The translations under genes and the position numbers were made by a program. A DNA stretch of 64,000 bases from Bacillota bacterium (GTDB lineage: Bacteria > Bacillota > Clostridia > Acetivibrionales > DSM-1351): the NCBI GenBank assembly GCA_023391425.1, contig JAEWAX010000032.1, forward strand, positions 1 to 64,000, given 5' to 3'. Positions 45,962 through 54,720 of this stretch are shown piece after piece (position 1 is the stretch's first letter; each line of letters begins with the position of its first letter). Under the pieces are notes generated by a model that saw nothing but the letters and a program-made list of their open reading frames with translations, made no database searches and was not told the origin of the DNA.

Positions 45962-46874
45962 ATGAATGAAAGAAAATTAAAAAAACTACCTTGGATATTA
46001 CTATTCTTTGGAATCGCATGCATATCTATTTCTGCTTTTTTTGTAAAGAAAGCTCAGGTTAACGGCATATCTGTTTCGTTTTATAGGGTATTTTTTGCTA
46101 CGCTGTTTATATTGCCTTTCTATATCCGGGTAAAAAGCAAGGATATGAATTTGAAAGGAATATGCCTTTCTTTACTGGGCGGCATGTTTTTCGCATTTGA
46201 ACTGGTATTCTGGAATACAGCTGTAATCGTATCCAATACAACATTTCCTACATTGATTGTTAATCTTTCATCAGTATGGGTCGGGATTGGGGCAATGATA
46301 CTGTTCAGAGAGAAGTTGAACCGCTTCCATTGGGCAGGCAATATTATCGCGATTCTTGGGGTTGCTATAATCATCGGAATCAAGAATATCATTCATATGA
46401 AAATCAATGTCGGTTTTGCATTTTCCATTATTGCAAGTGTTTTTCTAGCTCTTATATGTTTTATCAGTAAAAGAAATCCGGCAAAAAAACAGTACAATTC
46501 AAGTCGTCTTTTTCACTTTCTTAGGGTGTACCATTACATTATCTATTTGCTGTATTATTACGAAAAGCGCCTTATATGGCTTTTCCCTACCATCCTGGGT
46601 CTTTTTATTGTGCCTGGGCTTGATCACACAGGTTGGAGGATACTTTTCAATTAATTATGCCCTCGGATATATTGATTCGTCTACAGTTTCAATACTTACA
46701 TTGCTTCAACCGATACTTACCGCTGTATTTGCCATAATCGTACTGAATGAAGCGTTCACGGTTTACCATGTAATCGGAGGGGTTCTTGTGCTGGCAGGAC
46801 TTATTATTGCGTTATTGTTTAAAGATAATTTTCATCATATTAAATCAATATCAAAAAGTGAAAGAAATATGTAA
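45962..46874 (+). pseudogene. DMT/EamA transporter, frameshifted in an A7 tract
   Basis: The first frame (45962-46654) carries EamA domain 1 and the start of domain 2; the second frame (ending 46874) carries the rest (LGLITQVGGYFSINYALGY and on to the last two helices). The switch falls at AAAAAAA (46483-46489): reading with one base fewer gives a continuous ten-helix EamA transporter of ~303 aa. The total length, 913 nt, equals 304 codons plus 1. Family role: export or uptake of small metabolites such as amino acids. The A7 run may be a true mutation, polymerase slippage or a base-calling error; transcriptional slippage could restore the frame. Confidence 0.85.
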
Positions 46875-47066
46875 TAGGACATCAAAACCATACGTAAACA
46901 CAGCCAATTTGTTTCTGGGAATTTCGATAATTTATCTATCAAATTATTTACTCTTGCGCTCTTTATTAATATTTTCCCCCACTCAACTACCCTCTCTTAT
47001 TTAAATCTGGGAGCACCTGGCTAATCGATTATTATTGCAATAAAAAATAACATGAGTCTAGATAAA

Positions 47067-47132
47067 TATTGAACCATTAATAAACAAGGTATACAAATTG
47101 CTTTATATGCCCTGTTTATTAATGGTTCAATA
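47067..47132. repeat. 20-bp perfect inverted repeat, 26-nt loop
   Basis: TATTGAACCATTAATAAACA at 47067-47086 is the exact reverse complement of 47113-47132. Pairing resumes after one mismatch. No T-run follows on either side, so it is not a typical terminator. It lies between a broken transporter gene and an AraC pseudogene, in a spacer (46875-47201) with no other feature. Confidence 0.8.
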
Positions 47133-47201
47133 TGCAGAAGTATGTATATTATCCTAAACGTCAACTTATACATGAACTTCTTTTTCACTTTATATATTGC
47201 T

Positions 47202-47456
47202 TTACAAGTTCGCGCTGATAACGATTTGTTCAGATCCGATTGTATATGGATGCGTTGAAGCCCCCCATATCTCTGCCTTAATTTTATTTCTATCAAAAGA
47301 TAGCGTTATTGTTCCGTTTACATTCGGCACAATAGTATATCTATCAGAAAACATACTGTCTTAGGGAGTGACCAAATTATAAAACATAATGCAATTGCGT
47401 AAACCCTTATGAGGTAAAACAATATTGAATATATCAAAGTTATTTAAATTCTTCAC
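47202..47456 (-). pseudogene. AraC-type regulator N-terminal domain, internal stop and truncated
   Basis: On the minus strand, GTG at 47456 after GAGGTG opens a frame that reads FDIFNIVLPHKGLRNC, stops at TAA 47361-47363 and continues in the same frame with FSDRYTIVPNVNGTIT and GASTHPYTIGSEQ to 47202. The combined ~85 residues resemble the ligand-binding N terminus of AraC-family (DUF6597-like) regulators. The HTH is missing. This sits ~195 nt upstream of a GyrI-like gene on the opposite end of the same spacer (47457-47650, otherwise empty). Confidence 0.6.
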
Positions 47457-47650
47457 TATATTTCACCTCGTTAAATCCATAGTTACACAATATATATTTA
47501 CTGTTCAGTATACCATACTTTGTAAAAATTATATTTAATTAAAGCACCAGCGTAATCAAAAGGATTACCGTCTCCATGTGCTTTGAGTAGAAAAAGTAAT
47601 GTCGTCAAAACTCATCGGTTCCTTTACTTATACTACTCCACAATGAGTGT

Positions 47651-48118
47651 TTAATCCAACTTTCTAAAAATCAAGCAAATCGTTTGATCCTCACGGTTAG
47701 AATCCTCCGATTTCACTTTACACAGATAATCTTCGGCGTAGTACTCCAAATCAAATCCCCTATCAATTTTCAGGTTGTTTTGTTCAATATATTTATAACA
47801 TTCTTGAAACCATTTCGGTTCCAATTCCTTTAAACTAACTTCAAAGCAGTAATATTCACCTTCTGCTCTTGTAAATCTGTAATACTCTTCCCCCTCAAAT
47901 GTAGTTACCGGCACTAAAGGGGTATAGTTAAAGCTATCAGCTTGATAATCAGAATCCAAAGCCATAAACCTTTCATTAACATCACGATTTTTAATACCAG
48001 AATTTATAACATCTAATTGTAGCCTCCTAAAGTCAATTTCGTCATGCTCTTTGAAAAGTACTTTTGTCATAATTCCCATATACTTCTGTTCCTTAAGAAA
48101 TATTAACTTACAATTCAT
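47651..48118 (-). CDS. GyrI-like small-molecule-binding domain protein
   Basis: A 155-aa soluble protein. The pattern fits the GyrI-like/AraC effector-binding (BacR C-terminal) domain: an N-terminal FLKEQKYMGIMTKV strand, a MALDSDYQADSF middle, AEGEYYCFEV and a late FDLEYYAEDY block with the Glu that binds cations in such domains. No HTH is attached, so it is a stand-alone domain that may bind a drug or cationic compound. Its nearest partner, the AraC-like pseudogene downstream of it, is broken. Spacer 48119-48542 upstream shows nothing to report. Confidence 0.7.
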   Translation of the reverse strand: MNCKLIFLKEQKYMGIMTKVLFKEHDEIDFRRLQLDVINSGIKNRDVNERFMALDSDYQADSFNYTPLVPVTTFEGEEYYRFTRAEGEYYCFEVSLKELEPKWFQECYKYIEQNNLKIDRGFDLEYYAEDYLCKVKSEDSNREDQTICLIFRKLD

Positions 48119-48542
48119 ATCTAATTATTCTCCCTTCAATTTTGTTATTCTCACTGATGAAAAAATCGACTTATAGATTCAATAATAAAACAGTATATGC
48201 GCACAAACAAAATCACTGAGGATGTATAATTCAACAGTAAAGTCCTGTAAGCTAGAGTTCTTAGATTACCTGAACTTGATATTGTGAAAATATGAAGTGT
48301 TTTATTAACTCCTATATCGTGTAATAGTTTAGCTTTGCACTCAATGTACTATCAAAAATATTTTCTGGAAGTTCGCTTTTTTCAGCAGCAAATACTGCTT
48401 AATTTGCTTATATGTTGCCTCACCCTAAAATAACTTAACCTCCATTACGTTAGTATTATGAGTATATCACTATTAATAAGACAACAGCATGTCATATTTA
48501 AAGCTTTTTTCCGATTTTTTCTCTATAATTGATTACTAAACC

Positions 48543-48683
48543 ATGCATCTGGCAATAAAAGATAATCCAAGGCTGATAAACATACCACCCAAGGATAGCG
48601 AAGAATTGATAGCGGAATATAATCTAAGAACATTTGCTGAGCGTTCAGACAAACGTCAGAAATTAGACTCTGTTGGAGAATAG
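48543..48683 (+). pseudogene. C-terminal scrap of a transposase
   Basis: A 46-codon frame after an in-frame stop, reading IAEYNLRTFAERSDKRQKLD. This resembles the C-terminal Y-x-x-RT-x-x-ERSNKR-x-K motif of a family of DDE transposases. The rest of the gene and its inverted repeats are absent. It marks an old insertion next to the rhamnose cluster. Confidence 0.55.
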
Positions 48684-48707
48684 ATAAACGAAGAGGATGT
48701 CATTCTT

Positions 48708-49559
48708 TTATTTCTTCAAACATATCTCTTTAAGAAACCTTTCTAGGGCATCTTTCCATTCAGGGAGTCTTTCAAGTCCATCCACATCAAGGCTATGCTT
48801 TGAAAGCCTTGAACTTTTTGGCCTTTTAGCCTTTACAGGATAATCTCCAGAACAAATTGGTATAACTGCTGTATCGTAACGTACCAGTCTAAAAATCTCC
48901 TTTGCAAACTCATACCAACTGCAAAAGCCTTCATTAGTACAATGATATGTCCCATACTTTCCAGTAGTAAACAGTTTGCAAATCATTTTTGCAGCATCGA
49001 GTGTATATGTAGGAGAGCCAATCTGATCAGCTACTACTTTGATTTCTGACCGTTGCTTACCCAAATTTAACATGGTTTTTACAAAATTACATCCATTCTG
49101 GCCAAAAACCCACGAAACCCTTACTATATAATATTTCTCAAGATATTTTTTAACTTCAAGCTCTCCAAAATATTTCGTTTGCCCATAATAGCATATCGGA
49201 TTAGGGATATGACTCGTCTCATATGGATCTTTATTATCTCCGTTAAAAACATAATCTGTACTTATATAGACCATAGCAGCATCCACTTTACTGCAAGCTT
49301 CTGCAATATAACTTGTTCCATTGACATTTGTACTGTAGCATTTCTCTTTTTCATCCTCTGCTTTGTCAACAGATGTATAAGCAGCACAATGTATAACAAC
49401 ATTTGGTTTGTATTCGCCAATAAACCTAATTGTCGCCTGTTTATCAGTAATGTCAATTTCATTCCTACCAATTCCGAGGTTCTCAATGTTTTGCAATTCA
49501 AGCTGTTGAACTATATCATACCCAAGCTGTCCTTTAGCCCCTGTCACAAGAACCCTCAT
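48708..49559 (-). CDS. rfbD: dTDP-4-dehydrorhamnose reductase
   Basis: A 283-aa NAD(P)H-binding enzyme of usual RmlD length. Rossmann motif GAKGQLG at residues ~7-13, then the catalytic YGQTKYFGE (Tyr-x-x-x-Lys). It makes dTDP-L-rhamnose in the last step of the four-enzyme pathway. The start overlaps the rmlB stop by 4 nt (ATGA). Last gene of the seven-gene minus-strand run; no T-run terminator is visible after it. Confidence 0.96.
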   Translation of the reverse strand: MRVLVTGAKGQLGYDIVQQLELQNIENLGIGRNEIDITDKQATIRFIGEYKPNVVIHCAAYTSVDKAEDEKEKCYSTNVNGTSYIAEACSKVDAAMVYISTDYVFNGDNKDPYETSHIPNPICYYGQTKYFGELEVKKYLEKYYIVRVSWVFGQNGCNFVKTMLNLGKQRSEIKVVADQIGSPTYTLDAAKMICKLFTTGKYGTYHCTNEGFCSWYEFAKEIFRLVRYDTAVIPICSGDYPVKAKRPKSSRLSKHSLDVDGLERLPEWKDALERFLKEICLKK

Positions 49560-50626
49560 ACTTTTAGCACCTCTTTAGTTCCATACATTTTGTCATATAA
49601 ATCCATGTACTCGCCTGATTTGACCTGCTTCAACCATTCTATATTATTTAAATACCACTTAATCGTTTCATTTATTCCTTCTGTAAATGTATGACTTGGT
49701 TTCCATCCAAGTTCTGCTTTAATTTTGGTATTGTCAATTGCATATCTTCTATCATGACCTAATCGGTCAGCTATATATGTAATTAGGTTCTCAGATTTTC
49801 CAAGCGCTGAAAGAATTAATCTTACAATCTCAATATTTGATTTTTCGTTGTTGCCACCGATATTATATACTTCTCCGTTTCTGCCATTGTGAAGTACTTT
49901 ACAAATAGCACTGCAATGATCTTTTACATGAAGCCAGTCACGAATTTGCATGCCATCTCCATACACAGGCAGTGGTTTATTATTTAAAGTATTGTAGATA
50001 ATTAACGGTATTAGTTTTTCCGGGAATTGATATGGACCATAATTATTAGAGCACCTTGTTATATTGACAGGCATTTTATATGTTTTATGATATGCATGAA
50101 CTAATAAGTCAGCACTTGCTTTAGACGATGAATATGGACTACTGGGAGCTATTGGCGTGTCTTCCGTAAACATTCCGTTCTTACTAAGTGAACCATAAAC
50201 CTCATCTGTAGATACCTGGAGGAATTTCACGCCTTCCTTGTATACGGGATATCCAAGATCATCTTTTCCGGTTATCCATGCAGTTTTAGCACAATCAAGC
50301 AAAACCTGCGTTCCCAAAACATTTGTCTTAACAAAAATCTCAGGGTTTAAAATGCTTCTGTCAACATGCGATTCAGCTGCGAAGTGAACAACTTGATGGA
50401 TTTGGTTCTTACTAAACAAATTTGTGATTAATGCCTTGTCAATAATATCGCCTTTTATAAATATATGGTTACTATTACCTTCTAAATCTCTCAGATTTTC
50501 TAGGTTTCCTGCATAAGTAAGCAAATCAACGTTTATAATTTTATAGTCCTTATATTTATCGAGCACATATCTTACAAAGTTACTGCCAATAAACCCTGCT
50601 CCACCAGTTACCAAAATAGTTTTCAT
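49556..50626 (-). CDS. rfbB: dTDP-glucose 4,6-dehydratase
   Basis: A 356-aa short-chain-type dehydratase. NAD motif GGAGFIGSNFV at the N terminus, catalytic YSSSKASAD (Tyr-x-x-x-Lys), and the substrate loop with STDEVYGSL. It turns dTDP-glucose into dTDP-4-keto-6-deoxyglucose. It is 10 nt from rmlC and overlaps rmlD by 4 nt. Confidence 0.97.
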   Translation of the reverse strand: MKTILVTGGAGFIGSNFVRYVLDKYKDYKIINVDLLTYAGNLENLRDLEGNSNHIFIKGDIIDKALITNLFSKNQIHQVVHFAAESHVDRSILNPEIFVKTNVLGTQVLLDCAKTAWITGKDDLGYPVYKEGVKFLQVSTDEVYGSLSKNGMFTEDTPIAPSSPYSSSKASADLLVHAYHKTYKMPVNITRCSNNYGPYQFPEKLIPLIIYNTLNNKPLPVYGDGMQIRDWLHVKDHCSAICKVLHNGRNGEVYNIGGNNEKSNIEIVRLILSALGKSENLITYIADRLGHDRRYAIDNTKIKAELGWKPSHTFTEGINETIKWYLNNIEWLKQVKSGEYMDLYDKMYGTKEVLKV

Positions 50627-50636
50627 ATTATACCCT

Positions 50637-51203
50637 TTATAACATTATTTTTGAATCTTTTAAAAAAGGCTGGTTTTTATCTTTCTCAGATAACAAAATC
50701 TCAGAAATACATTCAAGCGGCCACGTTATTCCAATGTCCGGGTCATCCCATCTAATACCACTCTGCGCCTTTGGGTTATAGAAGTCAGTGCATTTATACA
50801 CAAATTCAGCTTCTTCGCTTGTAACTAAAAACCCGTGTGCAAATCCTTTAGGAATGTAAAACTGCTTATTGTTTTTGCTGCTTAAATAGGTGCCTACCCA
50901 CATTCCATATGTACTTGAATCTTTCCGTAAGTCTACCGCCACATCAAATACCTCGCCTGATATGACCCTTACAAGTTTGTCTTGTTCGTTCAGAGTCTGA
51001 AAGTGTAGTCCTCTAAGCACACCTTTTTTAGACTTGGATTGGTTATCCTGAACAAACTCGACATCAATACTATTGTTTTTAAATTGCTCTTTATTATATG
51101 TTTCCATGAAGTAACCCCGATTATCTTCATGAACTACAGGCTTAATAATTATTAAATCTTTAATTTTAGTTGGCATAAATTCAAAATTAGAACAACATTT
51201 CAT
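50637..51203 (-). CDS. rfbC: dTDP-4-dehydrorhamnose 3,5-epimerase
   Basis: A 188-aa cupin of standard RmlC length. Motifs RGLHFQ (catalytic His) and IPKGFAHGF, with the late WDDPDIGI segment, are all present. Overlaps rmlA by one base and precedes rmlB. Confidence 0.97.
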   Translation of the reverse strand: MKCCSNFEFMPTKIKDLIIIKPVVHEDNRGYFMETYNKEQFKNNSIDVEFVQDNQSKSKKGVLRGLHFQTLNEQDKLVRVISGEVFDVAVDLRKDSSTYGMWVGTYLSSKNNKQFYIPKGFAHGFLVTSEEAEFVYKCTDFYNPKAQSGIRWDDPDIGITWPLECISEILLSEKDKNQPFLKDSKIML

Positions 51204-52072
51204 TACAATCCCTCCGCTATTTCCAAAAGGTAATTGCCATAATCCGTTTTTTGAAGAGGTTCTGCCAATTCAAGTAATTGCTCTTTATTAATGAACCCTT
51301 TTTTATAGGCAATTTCTTCAATACATGCTATGTATAGCCCCTGCCTTTTTTGTATTGTTTCTACAAAATTACTTGCAGCCAACAAGTCTTGATAATTTCC
51401 TGTATCTAGCCAAGCTATGCCACGTCCAAGAAGATTGACCTTAAGTTTTCCTTTTTGAAGATATGTATTATTAATTGTCGTTATTTCTAATTCCCCTCTA
51501 TCAGAAGGTTTAATCCTTTTTGCAATACTCACAACCTCATTATCATAAAAATAAAGTCCTGGAACAACATAGTTTGACTTTGGATTTACAGGCTTTTCCT
51601 CAATAGATATAACATTACCCGCATCGTCAAATTCAACAACTCCATATGCGTTTGGATTTTTTACGTAATATCCGAAGATTATGGCACCATCTTTTAATTG
51701 AACGCTAGATTCCAATAGTCCACTTAACCCTCTCCCATAGAAAATATTGTCTCCCAAAACAAGCGCTACACTGTCTTTACCAATAAATTCTTCCCCAATG
51801 ATAAATGCTTCTGCCAAACCATTTGGGTTGGCCTGAATTTTATAGGAAAAACTCATCCCTATATCTTTACCTGTTCCAAACATTCTTTTGAAAAGCAGTA
51901 TGTCATTAGGTGTCGATATAATTAGAACTTCTCGTATTCCTGCCAACATAAGTTCTGATAGAGGATAGTAGATCATTGGCTTGTCATACAACGGCAGTAC
52001 TTGTTTCGATATCGACTTTGTAACCGGATAGAGCCGAGTACCGTTGCCACCAGCCAAAATTATTCCTTTCAT
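51203..52072 (-). CDS. rfbA: Glucose-1-phosphate thymidylyltransferase
   Basis: A 289-aa nucleotidyltransferase of usual RmlA length. N-terminal activator loop GGNGTRLYPVT and QVLPLYDKPM, then LGDNIFYG. First enzyme of dTDP-L-rhamnose synthesis. It starts 140 nt downstream of the FAD oxidoreductase; AGGAGG-type site before the ATG. Confidence 0.97.
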   Translation of the reverse strand: MKGIILAGGNGTRLYPVTKSISKQVLPLYDKPMIYYPLSELMLAGIREVLIISTPNDILLFKRMFGTGKDIGMSFSYKIQANPNGLAEAFIIGEEFIGKDSVALVLGDNIFYGRGLSGLLESSVQLKDGAIIFGYYVKNPNAYGVVEFDDAGNVISIEEKPVNPKSNYVVPGLYFYDNEVVSIAKRIKPSDRGELEITTINNTYLQKGKLKVNLLGRGIAWLDTGNYQDLLAASNFVETIQKRQGLYIACIEEIAYKKGFINKEQLLELAEPLQKTDYGNYLLEIAEGL

Positions 52073-52211
52073 AGTATTCCTCCTTTTTAAAGATGCTCAG
52101 TAAAACTTAAAACGTATTGATATAGAAGTAAACACACAAATTGTAAATTATCGTGATTAGGAGTTGCTTAACTCGAGTTTTATAAGTAAACTTTACAAAA
52201 GTGCTATATTC

Positions 52212-53234
52212 TTAAATCAGGCTTTTGTCCCTCTCAGAGAGATTATCTAGACAAATTAATTTAGCAATATCAGCTGTATCATCCCATACATCTTCGGTTA
52301 GCTTAAATCTCCAAGTTCCATACCTACCCAGGAGGGAAATACCCCTTTTTTTGAAATATTGGCAAAGCTCATTGTAAAATTCTTCTTTTGCCTCAATAAA
52401 ACGACCAGGATATATCCACTTATATTCTATTTTAGGTTGATCTATAATCCATTCTAAATTAATGTCCTTTAAGAATTTACTTTCATATGGCGAAATATGT
52501 TTTAGATTAAATTCATGTGGCGCTTCCACAAAAACCAAATTATTAAGCAAGCAGCATCTACTGAACTGTATATTCGGATCAGAGCAATAAATCACTCTAT
52601 TCTCTAAGGTCGGTTCACAAGTAATTATTGACATATAAAATGGCTGTTGTACTAAGTCTGTCTTTTTATATTTTTTTAAAGAGTCTAATTCCAAAAGATG
52701 AGGTAATGCAATTGTACTTATTAAGTATTTAAACTTAATTGCTTGTCCGTTATCTAACAATACACATTTACTATCTAAATCCAAGCTATTTATACATTGC
52801 TCAAAAATAATGTGTGTACGATCCTTAATATTTCGGTACAAAATATTAATAAAGGTATGTCTTATTCCACTCGTAGAGTAATTCTCAGGTACATACATTT
52901 TTTTTCGTTTATTTACGAAGCTTACGGTTGTATTACACGCTTGTCCAAGGATTTTATTAGAATAACGCAAAGATAGTTCGTTTGTTGGGTTTACGTGACA
53001 CATTCCATCATCCCATATACTCATATCTACAAAATCCTGTACTAAATTTAGGCCATAAATCTCGGTAATACGGTTAAAGAAATAAGGCACATCATCTGTA
53101 CTATTAACTATATCGCATCTTTTCTTTTTATCAATTATGTATATGGTTCCAGGATAGTTCTCTTGTAAAAGCCTTTGTGCCATTAACATACCACTAACCC
53201 CGCAACCAGCAATAAGAACATCACATTCATTCAT
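52212..53234 (-). CDS. FAD/NAD(P)-binding oxidoreductase, UDP-galactopyranose-mutase-like
   Basis: About 340 aa from the ATG at 53234, with GGGGGAG 10 nt upstream; the frame stays open further up. The N terminus is a Rossmann dinucleotide fold (VLIAGCGVSGMLMAQ). The rest resembles a protoporphyrinogen-oxidase/UDP-galactopyranose-mutase-like NAD(P)-binding protein: a STIALPHLLEL segment and a C-terminal YGTWRF dinucleotide closing motif. Its seat between a glycosyltransferase and rmlA points to a sugar-nucleotide or glycan modification. The exact reaction is unknown. Confidence 0.75.
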   Translation of the reverse strand: MNECDVLIAGCGVSGMLMAQRLLQENYPGTIYIIDKKKRCDIVNSTDDVPYFFNRITEIYGLNLVQDFVDMSIWDDGMCHVNPTNELSLRYSNKILGQACNTTVSFVNKRKKMYVPENYSTSGIRHTFINILYRNIKDRTHIIFEQCINSLDLDSKCVLLDNGQAIKFKYLISTIALPHLLELDSLKKYKKTDLVQQPFYMSIITCEPTLENRVIYCSDPNIQFSRCCLLNNLVFVEAPHEFNLKHISPYESKFLKDINLEWIIDQPKIEYKWIYPGRFIEAKEEFYNELCQYFKKRGISLLGRYGTWRFKLTEDVWDDTADIAKLICLDNLSERDKSLI

Positions 53235-53285
53235 GATATATTTACTCCCCCTCATAACCATTCAAGCAAAGGAATTTACTCTATT

Positions 53286-54632
53286 TTATTTTAAGTAAAT
53301 CCTCTCAAGAGAATTAAATTTAACTAATTCTAAAATACTTTCCAACTTATTAACTAGATATGTTTGTTTTGGATTACTAGCTGCTTCTCCGAAAAAAATT
53401 ATAACTTTGTTCGATATTCTCGCGATTTCTAAAAGTAATATTTTTAATAAGTATTCTTCAAAGAACATAGCTGAATCAGCAACAAGTATTGTTTCATCAA
53501 TAGAGTTTTTCTCGAAAGATGTTCGGAAACCTATTAACGGCCAATAAGTACAGCCATCTTTTATGTAACTTTGAGTACTTAAAGGTGTAAAAGGATTAAA
53601 ACACTGTGCCAAGCCAAGACATTTAGATGATTCCTCATTCATGATCAGAATACCAAGTCGTTCAGCATCTGTAGGGGGTAAAACTAAAGACATTGACTTA
53701 ATAATATTATTATATTCTTCTCCATTTGGCATTGAATTGAAAGTTAACTGAATCTCATCTAATCCCTTATCAATATGTCCTTTAAATATAGTGAATAGTT
53801 CCAATTCCCTAGTCAAATACTTTTTAAAAAAGTATTCACAGTTAAGCCTCCAATCAGAAATCTGATTTTGTGTATTTACTGGATGCGGCATATGATAGGC
53901 CCACGCACTTCTTGAAAAAATCATCTTTCTAGAGTTTAGCTGATATCGATAAGCTAAATCATCATCGTCCATTCCCCATTGTTTATAAAACTCATCAAAT
54001 CCGCCAAAATCAATGATATCACTTCTTAAAATGGATAAATTACATAACCAGAAAGCTTTAAAGGGCGTTATAGTATCAGTTAAATTTTCAAATTCAATAT
54101 CAGAGTCTGCCTTTATATATCCTAAGTTCTCTCTGTCATCCTTAAAACAATTTTGAGATTTAAGTATATCGTAGTCTGATGAAATATTATTTAAATTTAA
54201 ACTCTTAGGATTTTCCCCCTGAAATTGCATAGCATTACTAATACTATCTTTCCCAAATGTGTATCCTGCAATAATGCAACCGTTATACTTTTCATGTAAT
54301 TCCACGTGTGATTCTATAAAATGTGAAGAAACTAAAATATCTTGGTCAATAAAAATTAATATCTCACCTTTTGCTTGTTCAATTAATTTATTTCTCGCTA
54401 ATGGCCTATTGGGTCCATCAAATTCAATGTCAAAAAATCTAATATTATCATGTTTATGTGAATATGATAACAATAGTTCTCTTGTTCTATCTGTAGACCC
54501 GTGATTACCAATAAGCACTTCATATTTATCACTTGGATAATTATTATTAAGTATGTTATTTAGTGTATAACCAAGGAATCTTTCTGCGTTTCTAGCTGGA
54601 ATACAAATAGTTACAAAATTGTTTTTTTTCAT
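53286..54632 (-). CDS. Family-2 glycosyltransferase with galactosyltransferase-like C-terminal half
   Basis: A 448-aa protein. Residues ~1-110 are a GT-A fold: CIPARNAERFLGYTL, then IGNHGSTDRT and the metal site FIDQDIL. Residues ~185-245 show a second-half signature GGFDEFYKQWGMDDDDLAYR, as in Glyco_transf_7C-type enzymes. Residues ~300-448 are unassigned. It probably adds a sugar to a surface glycan supplied with dTDP-rhamnose by the same operon. It sits 50 nt from the FAD protein and 90 nt from the BtrH-like gene. Confidence 0.85.
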   Translation of the reverse strand: MKKNNFVTICIPARNAERFLGYTLNNILNNNYPSDKYEVLIGNHGSTDRTRELLLSYSHKHDNIRFFDIEFDGPNRPLARNKLIEQAKGEILIFIDQDILVSSHFIESHVELHEKYNGCIIAGYTFGKDSISNAMQFQGENPKSLNLNNISSDYDILKSQNCFKDDRENLGYIKADSDIEFENLTDTITPFKAFWLCNLSILRSDIIDFGGFDEFYKQWGMDDDDLAYRYQLNSRKMIFSRSAWAYHMPHPVNTQNQISDWRLNCEYFFKKYLTRELELFTIFKGHIDKGLDEIQLTFNSMPNGEEYNNIIKSMSLVLPPTDAERLGILIMNEESSKCLGLAQCFNPFTPLSTQSYIKDGCTYWPLIGFRTSFEKNSIDETILVADSAMFFEEYLLKILLLEIARISNKVIIFFGEAASNPKQTYLVNKLESILELVKFNSLERIYLK

Positions 54633-54720
54633 ATCTGTGATTCTTCCTTTCTTAAACTCAATATATAAACCTAAGCACTTTTATATTTTTTGAAATAACA
54701 GATAATAGATCATCCTAAAA

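Noticed and set aside
47021..47296. Minus-strand frame of 91 codons in the spacer
   Set aside because: It runs through the large inverted repeat in a frame other than the AraC pseudogene and has no ribosome site or recognisable motif.
42139..48700. Searched the accessory spacers for tRNA, riboswitch or CRISPR
   Set aside because: No T-loop GGTTCGA pattern, no regularly spaced identical repeats and no known riboswitch core were seen by eye.
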